A DNA stretch of 64,000 nucleotides, from positions 20,295,902 to 20,359,901 of the forward strand of contig NC_056035.1 of assembly GCF_004379255.2 (NCBI RefSeq), given 5' to 3'. Numbering within the stretch: the first letter of the stretch is position 1; the number at the start of each line of letters is the position of its first letter. This document shows positions 21,105 through 32,475 of the stretch, piece after piece. A program made the position numbers and the translations under genes. A model generated the notes under the pieces. That model did not search any database and was not told the DNA's origin. It saw only the letters and a list, made by a program, of their open reading frames with translations. This stretch comes from Salvia splendens (taxonomy: Eukaryota > Streptophyta > Magnoliopsida > Lamiales > Lamiaceae).

Positions 21105-23344
21105 CTAAGATTGATTGCCATCTCTAAAATGTGGATTTTGTTCCTCGACAATACAATAGTCGTCATCCACAACGTCTGTGGCTTCATCACTTCCCCTATA
21201 TTAATGAGTACAAGTCAAGGTTATGAATATGGTGAGACAATCTAGTACTAGTAATCAAATTGCAGAAAGATTAAGAATGGGAAGACATACTTTGTCAAGT
21301 AGATGAAAATTCCCAAAATGACAAGTGCATAAGCTGGATAGTAGAGCCACTTAACCTGAATTAAGCAGATTAGTTTGTTGGTGCCAACACAAAATCAAAG
21401 CAAGGTGTTGAAAATCAAAAAAACCTGTTGCTTGTATATGAAGATTCTGATTAGTAGAACCCACATATCAGATGTGAGTAGAGACAAATTGAACAATGTG
21501 GCTCCACTCATCTGTAGATTTGATAATATAAGAGACATGGGTGCGTTATATTGCTAATTTTTTAAGTTGCTAACTCTGCGAACTCATCAATGTAATGTAT
21601 TAAAAATGTCAACATGATAACATTAAAATGTTAACACATAATGTCAACATAATAAAATATCAACAAAATTATGTGTTAACATTTTTAATACACTGCGTTT
21701 ATGAGTTAACAGAGTTAGCAACTTAAGAAAGTTTGCAATTGATCACACCTCACGAGAAACAAATTTAATGATTGGTTAATTAATGAAAGAATGACCTTTA
21801 AAACAAGAGGCCCCAGTGTGCAGAATGTAAAGCTTGCTATTGTGCAACCAACATATGAATATACCTGCAAATGGGGGAGACTTTGTTAACCCAAGAAGTA
21901 AATGTAATATAATTCCAAAAGTGTGAGTGCTTACTAGTCGAGGAGACCAAGTGATTGAGCCAAGGCTCTTCCTCTCATATGTAGCCCTATAAAAAAAGTC
22001 AAGGAAGGAAGTAGAGCATTATTCTTGCTTCATTGGAAATAGAAGGATACATCCATGATCCAGTGATGAGCATGCCAAACACACCAATCATCGCCATAAC
22101 TTCAATGCGGTCTTTCTTCTTCACACATAGCTCCTGCACCACACATCCAATCATTTGACGGACTAGAGAAGAAGACGAAGAAGAAGAACATGACTTTTTC
22201 AGTACACCAACCATGCCGACATTGCTCATTGCAAGAAATAAAGTTCCTGCAATCACGAGAATATCCCCTAACAGAGGTTCTGAAGCATCTGTAAAATATT
22301 GATTAAATATAATTATTATCTCTGATTGAAAATCAATATTCATAAGAATGTAATCAATGCAAACTCTATATATTGTACAAATTTCAAACTATGATCTGAA
22401 CCGTTAGATTCCAAGATTTGATGTCAATAGATGACAAATAATGTTAACAAAACATCAATCGGTTGACATATTCTGTTGACGTTATTTGTCATCTGTTGAC
22501 ATCAATTCTTGAAATCTAACGCTCCATATCATAGTTTGAAGTTTATAGGAAAGATGCAGTCACCAGATTATCACTACACTATATATATATGATGATGAGA
22601 AAATGCGACCTTGAGCAGTCGGATCATAATCAGAGAGAACGACGAGAGCAAGGCCAAGCAGGGAAAGGCTTACTCCCAAGAAGTGCGAGATGACATAGCG
22701 AGTGCCCAAGAACATCCACGTCAGAAGAATCGCCCACGCGATGGTGCAGCAATCCAGCAAAGTCACGCTTGTGATTGATGTATACTGATAAGCTTTAGTG
22801 ACTGCAACACATCAAAAATGAAAAATGAATTTTCAAAATTCTTATCCTATTTCTAGGACAAGTGAAGATGTGAAAGAATCAAACCAGCATTTTAATTACA
22901 TACCTAGATAGTTCCCCTGCACATCAACAAATGCAAGACAAACATACCAGTACCACGATACCTGTGTCCCAACTCAACCGAATCCGAGTCTCACCAATAC
23001 GCTAATACCAAAACATAAGATTCTATATACTAACAATTGAAGGTTTTTTATATTTTTTTTTTTAAAAAAAAATCAAATTTCAAACCCGTAGTTTCTGCCG
23101 GCGCCACACCAATACGCTACCGTACACGGCAGCCAGAGCCAAATATGAAAAGAACGACACACTCATTGGCGCATCCACACCTTCACCATTAACACATCAC
23201 TACTTATTTGACTTTTCTAGAGAATTAACACCAAATTAATTAATTACTACCTTGATTAGTGATCAAAGATACCGTGAAGCTGACCACGGCCAAATCGAGA
23301 GAAACCAACTGTCCTAAAAATATCAGCTGCAACGTTCGCGACAT
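21105..23344 (-). CDS. SLC35F/DUF914-type membrane transporter
   Basis: Eleven exons: 23251-23344, 23086-23180, 22904-22961, 22610-22801, 22212-22288, 22051-22133, 21935-21986, 21796-21864, 21425-21511, 21291-21355, 21105-21195. The sum is 963 nt, or 320 aa. It belongs to the drug/metabolite transporter superfamily (solute carrier family 35 F, PF06027), a polytopic protein of about ten membrane segments; the substrate in plants is not established. Conserved segments are LGQLVSLDLAVVSFT at the N-terminus, GVDAPMSVSFFSYL, WYWYVCLAFVDVQGNYL, TKAYQYTSITSVTLLDCCTI, LGTRY, LVVLSD, the loop ELCVKKKDRIEVMAMIGVFG, and MSGATLFNLSLLTSDMW near the C-terminus. The tail (DEATDVVDDDYCIVEE) is acidic. The 78-nt (22134-22211) and 64-nt (21987-22050) introns are near the plant minimum. 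Introns 4 and 8 contain foldback MITEs. No lesions. Confidence 0.94.
21562..21727. mobile_element. foldback MITE in transporter intron 8
   Basis: Inverse arms TTAAGTTGCTAACTCTG / CAGAGTTAGCAACTTAA and GTATTAAAAATGT / ACATTTTTAATAC around a short loop, about 166 bp in all. It is a different family from the copy in intron 4. Confidence 0.75.
22365..22563. mobile_element. foldback MITE in transporter intron 4
   Basis: Inverse arms: CAAATTTCAAACTATGATCTG / ATATCATAGTTTGAAGTTTA and GATGTCAATAGATGACAAATAATG / GTTATTTGTCATCTGTTGACATC. About 200 bp, same family as 24590-24815. Confidence 0.8.
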
Positions 23345-23379
23345 GGCTTCTTCTTCCTGCCTTTGGGATCCACTTTATA

Positions 23380-23822
23380 TTTCATCAATGATATCTAAAA
23401 CAAAAACGGGATCATTAATTTAATCTGCAACTCTTTAAATTAGGTGAAATACTAACTCTTTTGCCAACTACTGAGTCAACCCAATACCTAAATTAAAATT
23501 CCTACTCATTTGAGGTTAGTTACTTTGTTGGGCTTCTAAATATAAACAAATCGACGACAAGCTAATTCATCTTCCAACTACACCCAATGACCAAAAGGGA
23601 TAATATTGATATATCGTTCAACTACTTCTTTCGCAATATTGACAACATACCACTACATTGGAACTTGTAAATACTCAAAATAAAATTATATCAAATTCAT
23701 CCAAATGGATTTACAGTAGATTACATATACATTATTGACTACGATATACATGTTTATCAATTTATATGTACATTATTAAATTTTACGGGTCATTTAAAAT
23801 TGGCTCATGAGTAAAATGAATA
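23380..23822. other. transporter upstream region
   Basis: AT-rich promoter-side DNA without a gene. Confidence 0.45.
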
Positions 23823-24028
23823 CTCCCTTCGTTATATGAAAATAGAATAATTAGTTGACACAATTTTAATATTTAGTTGGTAAAGTAAGAGTGAATAATG
23901 TAGAGAAGACTTTTATCTACACTATTCTCTTTATTATTTTACCATTTCTCCACTTTAATTATTTACTATCATTTTTATAAAACAAGTGCTCAAAAGTAAC
24001 TGAGACTGCTAAATCGGGACGGAGAGAG
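23823..24028. mobile_element. Stowaway-like MITE
   Basis: 206 bp between TA dinucleotides; left end CTCCCTTCGTTATATGAAAA, right end TAAATCGGGACGGAGAGAG. Confidence 0.75.
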
Positions 24029-24030
24029 TA

Positions 24031-24205
24031 ATAAATAGTTAAAGTAAAGAAATGGTAAAGTAAGAGAGAGAATAATATTAAGAAGACTCTTCTCAACATT
24101 ATTCTCTCTCTTACTTTACCATTTCTTCACTTTAACCATTTATTATCATTTTTATAAAACGAGTATGCAAAAGTGACCGGGACACCTAATGGCAGACGAA
24201 GGGAG
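24031..24205. mobile_element. partial Stowaway-like copy
   Basis: Shares AAAACGAGTATGCAAAAGTGACCGGGAC with the right part of its neighbour at 23823-24028 and ends GCAGACGAAGGGAG before TA. An internal inverse pair (AGAAATGGTAAAGTAAGAG / CTCTTACTTTACCATTTCT) gives it a hairpin form. Confidence 0.55.
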
Positions 24206-24210
24206 TACTA

Positions 24211-24415
24211 TCCTCCGTCTCATTCAAGATGTTCATCTTTCCTTTTTAGTTTATCCCACCCAAGATGTCCACTTTCTATATTTGAAAATAAATCCCTATC
24301 TCCTATGTCCTCATTAAAATATTCAATTACATGTTTATCTCTACTTACCACACCTATTGACTCCTAAAATCCCGTGCCACTCAAGAATATGGACATCTTG
24401 AGGGGAACGAGGGAG
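24211..24415. mobile_element. Stowaway-like MITE
   Basis: 205 bp; left TCCTCCGTCTCATTCAAGATG, right ACATCTTGAGGGGAACGAGGGAG, TA on both sides. The third such element in tandem after 23823 and 24031. Confidence 0.75.
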
Positions 24416-24589
24416 TAGTTGAAATAATGTAAGTGAATGATGAGGCTCATAAGTGATAGTAGGATAAAAGAGAAGGAGAAATAATTTCCATAAATGAATA
24501 TAGACTATTTCTATACGATAGATAAAAAAAGAAATTCAGTCTATTCTATGGGACGAGGAAAGTATTATATAGTATTGGTAGTGTTAAAA

Positions 24590-24815
24590 TGCAAACTCTA
24601 AATATTGTACAAACTCCAAACTATAATCTGGACCGTTAGAAAATATCAACATATGACAAAATAATAGCAACAAAAAATGTCAAAACAACATCAACCATTG
24701 ACATTGTGTTGACATTTTTAATTGCTGGTATTTTGTCATCTGTTGACATTTTCTAACGGTCCAGATTATAGTTTGGAGTTTGTACAATATTTAGAGTTTC
24801 CATTTGATCACATCT
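24590..24815. mobile_element. foldback MITE with about 100-bp near-perfect arms
   Basis: Inverse arms: TTGTACAAACTCCAAACTATAATCTGGACCGTTAGAAAAT at 24605 onward and its complement ending near 24800. It is the best-preserved copy of the family that includes 22365-22563 and 6935-7400. Confidence 0.85.
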
Positions 24816-24816
24816 C

Positions 24817-25279
24817 ATATAGTAATAACCATTTTGCAGAAAATACACATCTTCCCTTGCATAAATTAATAATTTTAATTAAAATAATTTATTGATATTT
24901 AAAAATCTAAAGTTTAAATTTAATTTTATAAAATAAAATCTAATATTGAAATAAAGAAATAAAGTGAAGGATGACAAAGGAGGAAGAAAATAAATTTTGA
25001 AATAATATCAAATTTAGTACATCATTGAAATATTATCATATTGAAAAAGTTAAAAATGTAAAAAGACCAAATTGTCCAGCTCCCAAAAAGGGCATTTTCT
25101 GGAGAAAACAGTGCAAAAGGACCAATTGTGCATAGACTACTGGAGATATTTTTAAAGTCCAGTGACTACGGCAAGATAAACTCATAGTTCAGGAACCATT
25201 TTTGTAGTTCCCTCTATATAATATTAGTAAACTTAATTTTTAGAGTTACGTTTTTATTTTTAATAAATATATTATTCAA
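24817..25279. other. intergenic, repeat remnant
   Basis: AT-rich DNA. At 25040-25210 there is a block (GACCAAATTGTCCAGCTCC, AAAAGGACCAATTGTGCATA, CTCATAGTTCAGGAACC) that reads like part of a repeated element, but I cannot place its borders. No gene. Confidence 0.4.
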
Positions 25280-26710
25280 GAGTGAACTGCACCAAATAAC
25301 CCTAACTTTTGCACTTGTTGCACCAGTTACCCCTATAAAAAATAGCACCAGAGGGCCTAACAAAATATACAATCACAAACGATGTTTTTTTAGCCATTTT
25401 TCGGACGAAAATGTCCAAATGGATTGAAGGGCATTCTCGTCTGATGATCGCCAAACCTGCACACCTACTTTGCATACCTGGAAAGTTTTGTCAAATCATT
25501 ATATTTGGTGCAGATTTCCTATGATGAGTTTGTGTGAATATTTATCTCTCTCAATTTGATGAGTGTGCATGAAAAAAGTTATATTTACCGAAAACATCAA
25601 AACCTTTCTTAAATTATTCTTCGCACGTTATCTTCATATGCTATTTGTGATATTTACCAAAAACATCAAAACATTTCTTAAATTATTCTTCGCACGAGTT
25701 ATCTTCATATGCTATTTTTATGAAGGTTAATTATATTGCCATAAAGCTACAAATGATGGTGATTTAACTAAGCCATGCATGAAATAAAGACTCGAGATAA
25801 ATATATAAAACATAATATTCCATCGAATAAAAAAATGCAATATGAGATTTTTTGCTCCCTGTAATATTGGAGAAAATGTTTTGATCATGAATAGTTTACT
25901 CAAGCAAATGGACGTAAAGTTGGACAAAATTAAGCTTCATCAAGATGTGTGCCATTTTATTTTAGCGATATCCGCACAAAGCTAATAATATTAAATATCA
26001 CCTATTATTTTCAGTTAATAATTTTTTCCATAGGTCTAGTGTCTTTGGCATTAAGTGCATTTGGTATTTAACTAGTTAAACAAATCATTTGGCATTAAGC
26101 ATGACCATAAAAGAGGGATGTATTTTCAATTAAATTTATGCATCCAGTTAGATAATCTTTTATTTTTCTTATTTAATTTCTTAATAGCACAATGAAAATT
26201 TATTTGTTCTCCAATATAATGAACTTTATTTCACGTTTATCGAATAATTTCCTTTTCCTCCAGAAAAAACCTTTTTCCCATAAACCCCTTCGATAAAAGG
26301 ATAAAAGGTTGCATTAATTTATTCGTACTATTTTATTTCTCTCGAAAATACTAATATTCCTCAATAAAATTTACACTATTATGTCGTTCCATAAGTGAAG
26401 CCCACATATTGATTTTGGATATCTAATTAGTAAAATGGCACATTATTTTAAGAGAGAGAAAATAATCCTTTAAGTCATATCCTCTTGATGTGTCAGTGTG
26501 ACAATACATGCAGCAGGTTGCATGGCAAGGCGATGTCAGCCTGGAGTGTTAATTTGACGAGAATGCCCTTTAAGGGCCTGAGGGTGTTATCGTCCGAAAA
26601 AACTTCTTTTGTGATTGTATATTTTGTTAGGCCCCTCGGGTACTATTTTTTTGTTAAGGGTCATTGGTGCAACAAGTGCAAAAGTTATGGTCATTTGGTG
26701 CAGTTCACTC
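25280..26710. mobile_element. non-autonomous MULE-type element with long terminal inverted repeats
   Basis: 1431 bp. The ends GAGTGAACTGCACCAAAT and ATTTGGTGCAGTTCACTC extend into inverted repeats of roughly 170 bp (shared CTTTTGCACTTGTTGCACCA, GGCCTAACAAAATATACAAT, GGGCATTCTCGTC). Exact 9-bp target duplication ATTATTCAA (25271-25279 and 26711-26719). The AT-rich interior has no transposase. Confidence 0.9.
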
Positions 26711-26752
26711 ATTATTCAATTATTTCGATACCCACACTATTATTACTATATA

Positions 26753-27206
26753 CTCCATTTGTCTCATTAGAAATTAAACGTTTTCTTTTTTTGATTGTCC
26801 TATTAAAAATGAAACGTTTCTAAAATGGAAACAACACTCTCTCTACTTTTTCCCACTTTTACTTTACTATCCATTCATTACTCCCTCCGTCCCACAAAGA
26901 TTGTCTCACTTTGACCGGGCAAGGGTTTTAGGAAATTTAATTAAAAGTGGGTTGAAAAGGTTAGTGGAATGTGAATTCTACTTTTATATATTAGTTTTAT
27001 AATTAAATGTGAGTAGGAATGTGTTAGTGGAATATGAGGTTCACTGCCAAAAATGGTAAAAAGTGAAATGAGATAAATTTTGTGGGACGGAGGGAAATGG
27101 AAAAATGGGACAATCTTTGTGGGGCGGAGGGAGTATCTCACAAAATAACACTACATAAAATTTCGTGCCAAAACAAAATGTTTCATATTTAATGGGACGG
27201 AGGGAG
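26753..27206. mobile_element. Stowaway MITE (outer) split by a second Stowaway
   Basis: Outer ends CTCCATTTGTCTCATTAGAA and TTTAATGGGACGGAGGGAG with TA flanks. Compared with the intact copy at 11829-12030, the sequence breaks after TCCATTCAT and resumes with TCTCACAAAATAACACTACA. The break holds the inner element plus a duplicated TA. Confidence 0.88.
26881..27133. mobile_element. Stowaway MITE (inner, nested)
   Basis: 253 bp; left CTCCCTCCGTCCCACAAAG, right CTTTGTGGGGCGGAGGGAG, with TA at 26879-26880 and 27134-27135 lying inside the outer element. Confidence 0.9.
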
Positions 27207-27337
27207 TATATCTTTAATATCTATTGCTCATTTTTAAATTATCATCTCTATCTCAAACTATGTATTGTTCAAATCGGAATTATTTCTATCGTGTTGACAG
27301 TGAAAATTTTATATACAAAAATTGTTAACAGTAGTTC

Positions 27338-27897
27338 TAGGGCTGGCAATTTTCGACACGACACGATAATCTGACACGAATCCGCACGAAATTATTGGGT
27401 TGGGTCAAGTCTTATTGGATCCGTGTCCTTATCGGGTTGACCCATTAAGAACCCGATAATTTCGGGTTGGGTTCGGGTCGGATGCGGGTCGGATACGGGT
27501 AACCCATTAAGAAATAATATTATTATTTTTATTATTATTTAAAAATATATATATTACTTTACTTTTTTAATTTCTTATAAATTAGGTTTAAATAGTATAA
27601 AATGAATTTTAATTGTGTAAATTAGGTTAAAAATTAAGGTTTAATCGTGTAATATTAGATTTTAATCGTGTAATATCATGTTCGGGTTGTTATCGTGTCG
27701 TGTCAACCCATATTATATCATGTCGATAACGGGTTCGTGTCGGGTGCGGGTCGTGTTCGGATTTGAAGGTAGCAAGTCGGGTTCGTGTTCGGATTTACAG
27801 TTTCCTTAACAGGTCGGGTTCAGGTTATGCCTTATTGGATTGGGTCATTATCAGGTTGACCCGATAACGACCCAATCCGCACGATTTGCCAGCCCTA
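27338..27897. mobile_element. hAT-type MITE with exact 8-bp target duplication
   Basis: 560 bp, TAGGGCTGGCAATTTTCG ... CGATTTGCCAGCCCTA. Exact duplication AGTAGTTC (27330-27337 and 27898-27905). The interior is rich in CGGGTTGGGTC/GACCCAATCC motifs; same family as 8358-8835. Confidence 0.9.
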
Positions 27898-28012
27898 AGT
27901 AGTTCGGACACCACAATATTAAAGTCCTACGTCCGCCGCTGGATATACTAAGGTTGGGATGGAGGAAGTATTTGATAATATTTAACGGAAACTTTAGTCA
28001 TGAAATAATATA

Positions 28013-28197
28013 CTCCCTCTGTCCCTGAAAAATATGAATATTTGGTTTGACATGAATTTTAATGGATAATGGGTAAAGTAAGAGAGATATAGAGAGAAAA
28101 GTTAATTAAATTATTGTTAGTGGATAATGAATCCCACATCTTTAGAGAATTTTTTTTTCAAAATTCGAATATTCATACTTTGTAGGGACAAATGGAA
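28013..28197. mobile_element. Stowaway-like MITE
   Basis: 185 bp; CTCCCTCTGTCCCTGAAAAAT ... TTTGTAGGGACAAATGGAA with TA flanks. Confidence 0.75.
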
Positions 28198-28602
28198 TAA
28201 TAAATTGATTTAAATTTTATTAGATTAAATAGAAATATTATAATTTATAAAATTATCTTTATTTCATAAAGATAGAAAAGCACATCAAGATAAACTATAT
28301 TTATCTTTTTTTTTCATAAAACATCTTTTTGCAATGGGAAGTGCATTTGAGAAATTACTTTTTGTTCATTTTGGTGAAGGTACCATCTTCATCACACAAA
28401 AACTAAATAAAGCAATTATTTTTATTTATATTTTTTTGTTTATTTTATTCTCTTGGAATTCATTATTTTTAACAAATACTTGATCTGTTTCTTAAAAAGA
28501 AAAACTTTGGAAATTACATAGTTTTAATACAAAATTGGTAAAGTAAGAAATATGAAGAGAAGAAAATGAGTAAAGTAAAAGAGAGGAAGAGAAAAAGTAG
28601 TA

Positions 28603-28831
28603 CTCCATCCGTCCCAAGAAAGTTGAGACAAAACTTTTGGACTCGGAGATTAAGAATTTATATTAAATAAATAGGAGAGATAAAAAAAGGAAATATAAGA
28701 GAGAGTAAAGTAAATGATGGAATAAAGTAAGAGTGATTAGATGTTTTGTCTTTTGTTAAAAAAGAAATGACTCAACTTTGTTGGGACGGACTAAAAAAGA
28801 ATACGACTCAATTTTTTTGGGACTGAGGGAG
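28603..28831. mobile_element. Stowaway-like MITE, possibly nested
   Basis: 229 bp; CTCCATCCGTCCCAAGAAAG ... TTTTTTTGGGACTGAGGGAG, TA flanks. The flanks on both sides (TTTCTTAAAAAGAAAAACTT near 28490 and ATATTTTAAGAAAC near 28890) are roughly inverse, so it may sit inside an older element. Confidence 0.75.
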
Positions 28832-28834
28832 TAA

Positions 28835-29700
28835 TTGAATTGGAATTAGTGAATTTTGAGGTTCATTTCTTAAAATAGTAAGTTTATATTTTAAGAAACA
28901 TGAATAGAAAAAAATTAATATTTATTTTAATAAAAAACATATTTTTTCAATTTACCAATAACCGTTAGAGAAGCTATAACATTGTACATAAATTATACAT
29001 GTATATAATATTCTTAAATTTTATTAAAAATTAATTTTGTTATTTATTGTATTATATTATAAGTAGCAATAAGAAAGAAGTAATACAGAAAATTTATGTA
29101 AAATGAATCATGTTTTGGAGCTTGATTCGAATTAATTATAAAATATTTAATAAAAAAAATATTATATTTCTTAAATTTAAAAATATTTAAGTTAAAATAA
29201 AATAAAAATTCAAAGTGTTGCAAAATGATTAGTATAAAGTTTATTTAAATCAATTAATGTTTATAAATTCATTTTTAATGTAAAATATTTTATAAATTTC
29301 AATTATATACATTTATCGCTACCCTAAAATATTTTAGATATGTGGCTTCTTATAACCAACAGTAATTTGAATAAAAAATGGTCTAGTAAAATCAGTTTCT
29401 CAAGCCCCAAAATAATAAAGAAAAAAAAAACATTCCCGAGGGTGGATAAATATAAAATGGTGACAGAGTTTGTTAAGATATTTTCGTAAATGAAATGACA
29501 TAATAAATTGAATATAGATAGATAGCAGTAGAAACAAAAACAAAAAAGAAGGCGGGCCGTCCAAAAAAGCAGTAATTTTCTGGACCCCATTCCCTTCTTC
29601 ATTTATCCCTCTTTCACATTTTGCTTTCCTTGCTGATTAAAAACTCTGTAAAGGGCAAAAACTGGAGGACCTTCCCATTCCAAATTCATCCTCCTTTTTT
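28835..29700. other. upstream region of the A20/AN1 gene
   Basis: Very AT-rich (28900-29330), then mixed sequence. From about 29580 it becomes pyrimidine-rich, typical of a plant 5' leader. No other gene. Confidence 0.5.
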
Positions 29701-29801
29701 GCTCTTCCCAGATCATTCACCCATATTTAATCCCTACTAACCTCATCAATTCTATAATCCATATCTCCGTTTTGTGTGTTGGAAAGGGGAAAAAATAAGC
29801 C

Positions 29802-30260
29802 ATGGCCGAAGAGCACGGATTCCAATCTCCCGAAGGCCACCGCCTCTGCGCCAACAACTGCGGCTTCTTCGGCAGTCCAGCCACCCAGAATTTCTGCTCC
29901 AAGTGCTATCACGATCTCTGCCTCGAGAACTCCGCCGATTCCACCTCCGTCTTCCCCGCCCCGTTGACCACCGGCGGCGGAGGATCTTCCGCTCCGGCGC
30001 ATCACGCGGCGGCGGCTGTATCGATCTCCCTCCCTGAGAAGGCTCAGATCCAGGCTGCGCCGGCGGCGGCGAACAGGTGCTCGGCGTGCAGGAAGAAGGT
30101 CGGGTTGACCGGATTCCGGTGCCGCTGCGGGGTGACGTTCTGCGGGACACACAGGTACCCCGAGAAGCACGCGTGCAGCTTCGATTTCAAGTCGGTGGGG
30201 AGGGAGGCCATTGCGAAGGCCAATCCGCTGGTCAAAGCGGAGAAATTGGAGAGGATATGA
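29802..30260 (+). CDS. A20/AN1 zinc-finger stress-associated protein (SAP)
   Basis: Intronless frame of 152 aa, as usual for this plant family. SAPs act in abiotic-stress signalling; the A20 finger binds ubiquitin or carries ligase activity in characterised members. The start ATG at 29802 is in good context (GCCATGGCC). The A20 finger has Cys16, Cys20, Cys32 and Cys35 (CANNC..CSKC). The AN1 finger (93-125) has Cys93, Cys96, Cys107, Cys109, Cys114, His117, His123 and Cys125 ([35 protein letters not shown]). A Gly/Ala/Ser-rich linker with GGGG and HHAAAA separates them. The C-terminus ([20 protein letters not shown]) is the family-typical end. GC content is much higher than in the flanks. A Harbinger derivative begins 355 bp downstream. 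No lesions. Confidence 0.97.
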   Translation: MAEEHGFQSPEGHRLCANNCGFFGSPATQNFCSKCYHDLCLENSADSTSVFPAPLTTGGGGSSAPAHHAAAAVSISLPEKAQIQAAPAAANRCSACRKKVGLTGFRCRCGVTFCGTHRYPEKHACSFDFKSVGREAIAKANPLVKAEKLERI

Positions 30261-30614
30261 TGATGAAGCTTAGATTTGATTTTTCATTTTCTGTGTGTGG
30301 ATGAATGGATGGTGAATTCAAGTTAAGCAGATCGATCGATCCTTCCGTTTAGATTTGGCCGCCGTTGTAGTGAATTCGATGTGTATAATTTTTGCATTTT
30401 CTTAAATTTACTATGATTTCGTTTAACATTTACGCTTCATCACCAGTTTAATTTCCAGCTATTGATGATTTGAATTTACGTTTAATAACAAAACTATCTA
30501 TTTTTTAAAAAAGAAGCTGGTATCGTACATTCGTACATATAGTGGTATGAGAAAAAAATAAAAGAGGGTGAAAAGTCTATCAGATCAGTGTCAGTGGATC
30601 GTTGATTTCATGAA

Positions 30615-32050
30615 GGCCATCCACGCCATCGTTCCGTCGCGGAGAGACTGAACGCTCGAGCGACGCGTTGCGGCACACCGACCCGTCCCTGCGAGACAAG
30701 AGACGGGCTGTCTCGCCACGCAACGTGGTGCGCCCCTGCACCATGCGTGACGCCCACTCGCGGGCCCGCGAGCGGGCATCGTTAAGCGCTAACGCAATAA
30801 ATCTTTTTTTAAAAAAATCCGAATTTAAAAAAAAAATTAAAAAAAATTGTAAACGGTAATATTACCGTTTAGAGTAAAGTCCTAATTTGGTCCTTAACAT
30901 ATTGCGTTTTTTTTTATTTTGGTCCAAAACATTATCTTTTGAATTATTCGGTCCCTCACATTTGAAATCGGATCACATTTGGTCCATTTTGGACGGTTCC
31001 GTCAAATTTTTGACGGTTTTAATTACCGGGTCACAAATCCGTCACTATCAAAGAGAAACTGATCCGTCACTAATCCGTCACAAATCTATCACAAATCCGT
31101 CACTAACATGTCACTAATCCGTCACTAATTATCATTTTAGTCATTTACGTGTAAGTTACATAAATTAGGAAGAAATTGAGGCATGAAAGTACTATTATTA
31201 GAATAATGATAATTAAATACTAATATATTAACTAACTAAAATATAGAATAGTAAGTGGTATCAAAAAGTAGTACTTCTACTTTTTATTGTTGAAAATCGA
31301 CGGACACGTATTTACATGTTTCTATATGTAGCCTAATAAAATTTGACTCTTTTTCTATAAGTAAACAATTATATACACTTTCATTTAATTATAAAGTCTA
31401 ATAAAGTAAATACCTATATTTATATACTTTACAAATACTAATTTTATGCATGTGTACGTAGTGACGAATTAGTGACGGATCAGTTTCTCCCAGTTAGTGA
31501 CGGATTAGTTACGGATTTGTGACATGGTAATTAAAACCGTCAAACATTTGACAGAACCGTCCAAAATAGACCAAATGTGATCCGATTTCAAATGTGAGAG
31601 ACCGAATAATTCAAAAGATAATATTTTGGACCAAAATAAAAAAAACGCAATATGTTAAGGACCTAATTGAGACTTTAGTCTACAGTTTATATCCAATTTT
31701 TTCTTCTTCTTTTTTTTTTTATTTTTTAATTAATTTTTTTACTCTATAAATACTCTTAATTCATCCTCATTTCACACACAATTTTTTTTATTTTTTAAAA
31801 TTTTAATTTGTAATTTTTTTTATGTTGTGTGTTTTTTAATGAAGTGTGTTTGTTTTAATTGAATTGAGTTGGAAATAAAAATAAAAAAATGAAATTGAAT
31901 GAATAGTAATTTAAGGGACGGTTTAAGGGACGGTTAAGGGACGGATGGTTGCAGGTTCCGTCCCTTAGTTAAGGGATTGAGTAAAAAAGTACAGTGGACC
32001 CCTCAAATAGTAGTTTAAGAGACGGTATAGAGACAGCGTAGTGGATGGCC
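30615..32050. mobile_element. Harbinger deletion derivative interrupted by a MULE-like element
   Basis: Ends GGCCATCCACGCC and GTAGTGGATGGCC, followed by TAA. Without the 809-bp insert at 30872-31680 it is about 630 bp. It shares with the ORF1-bearing elements the subterminal CACTCGCGGGCCCGCGAGCGGGC, the AATATTACCG motif, the promoter-like TCTATAAATAC (31744) and the right-end GGGACGG repeats. No coding capacity remains. The left flank is GAA rather than TAA, so that border is less certain. Confidence 0.75.
30872..31680. mobile_element. MULE-type MITE with about 210-bp terminal inverted repeats
   Basis: 809 bp, GAGTAAAGTCCTAATTTGG ... CCTAATTGAGACTTTAGTC. Flanking 9-mers TACCGTTTA and TACAGTTTA differ at one base. 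The arms share CTTAACATATTGCGTTTTTT, CATTTGAAATCGGATCACAT, CCGTCACTAA and others. Tandem TCCGTCAC motifs cluster at 31040-31125. No transposase. Confidence 0.85.
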
Positions 32051-32370
32051 TAAGGCCACTCGCAACGCGTCACACGGGTGGCCCGTCACTAAGAGACGAG
32101 ACGGCGGCGTGACGCGTTGCAGCGCTCCGTCTCGTCCCAAACCCGCTCTGCGTTCTGTCCCACCGTGACGAATGGCGAGACGTCTCGCCACGAGCCAAGC
32201 CGACGTGGCACGCTCCGGCGCCATGCGTGACGTCCACTCGCCGGACCGCGAGTGGGCATCGTCACGCTGATGCAATAAATTATTTTTTAAAAAACAATTC
32301 GAATTAAATAAAAAAAATAAAAAAATGGTAATATTACCGTTTTTCCTTTTTTTTTTTAATTTTTTTAGTC

Positions 32371-32378
32371 TATAAATA
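32371..32378 (+). promoter_or_regulatory. TATA box of the Harbinger ORF1
   Basis: TATAAATA in the context GTCTATAAATATTCC, about 105 bp before the ORF1 ATG. The same TCTATAAATA leader precedes ORF1 at 61598 and, on the minus strand, the transposase at 57057-57064. Confidence 0.6.
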
Positions 32379-32475
32379 TTCCTAATTCAACCTCATTTCA
32401 CACACAAATACACATCTATTCTTCTCAAATCATCTCCATTTCTTCTCCAATTTTCATCTAACCTCTCAACACAAA

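Noticed and set aside
24033..24160. possible microRNA hairpin (AAGTAAGAGAGAGAATAAT / ATTATTCTCTCTCTTACTT)
   Set aside because: The paired segments are part of a Stowaway-type copy, and this GTAAAGTAAGAGAG motif recurs in most copies in the window.
26485..26823. 112-codon plus-strand frame
   Set aside because: It runs across the right terminal inverted repeat of the MULE-type element into a Stowaway; no protein family resemblance.
29727..30170. 147- and 132-codon minus-strand frames
   Set aside because: Arg-rich translations antisense to the intact A20/AN1 gene; a composition effect of GC-rich coding DNA.
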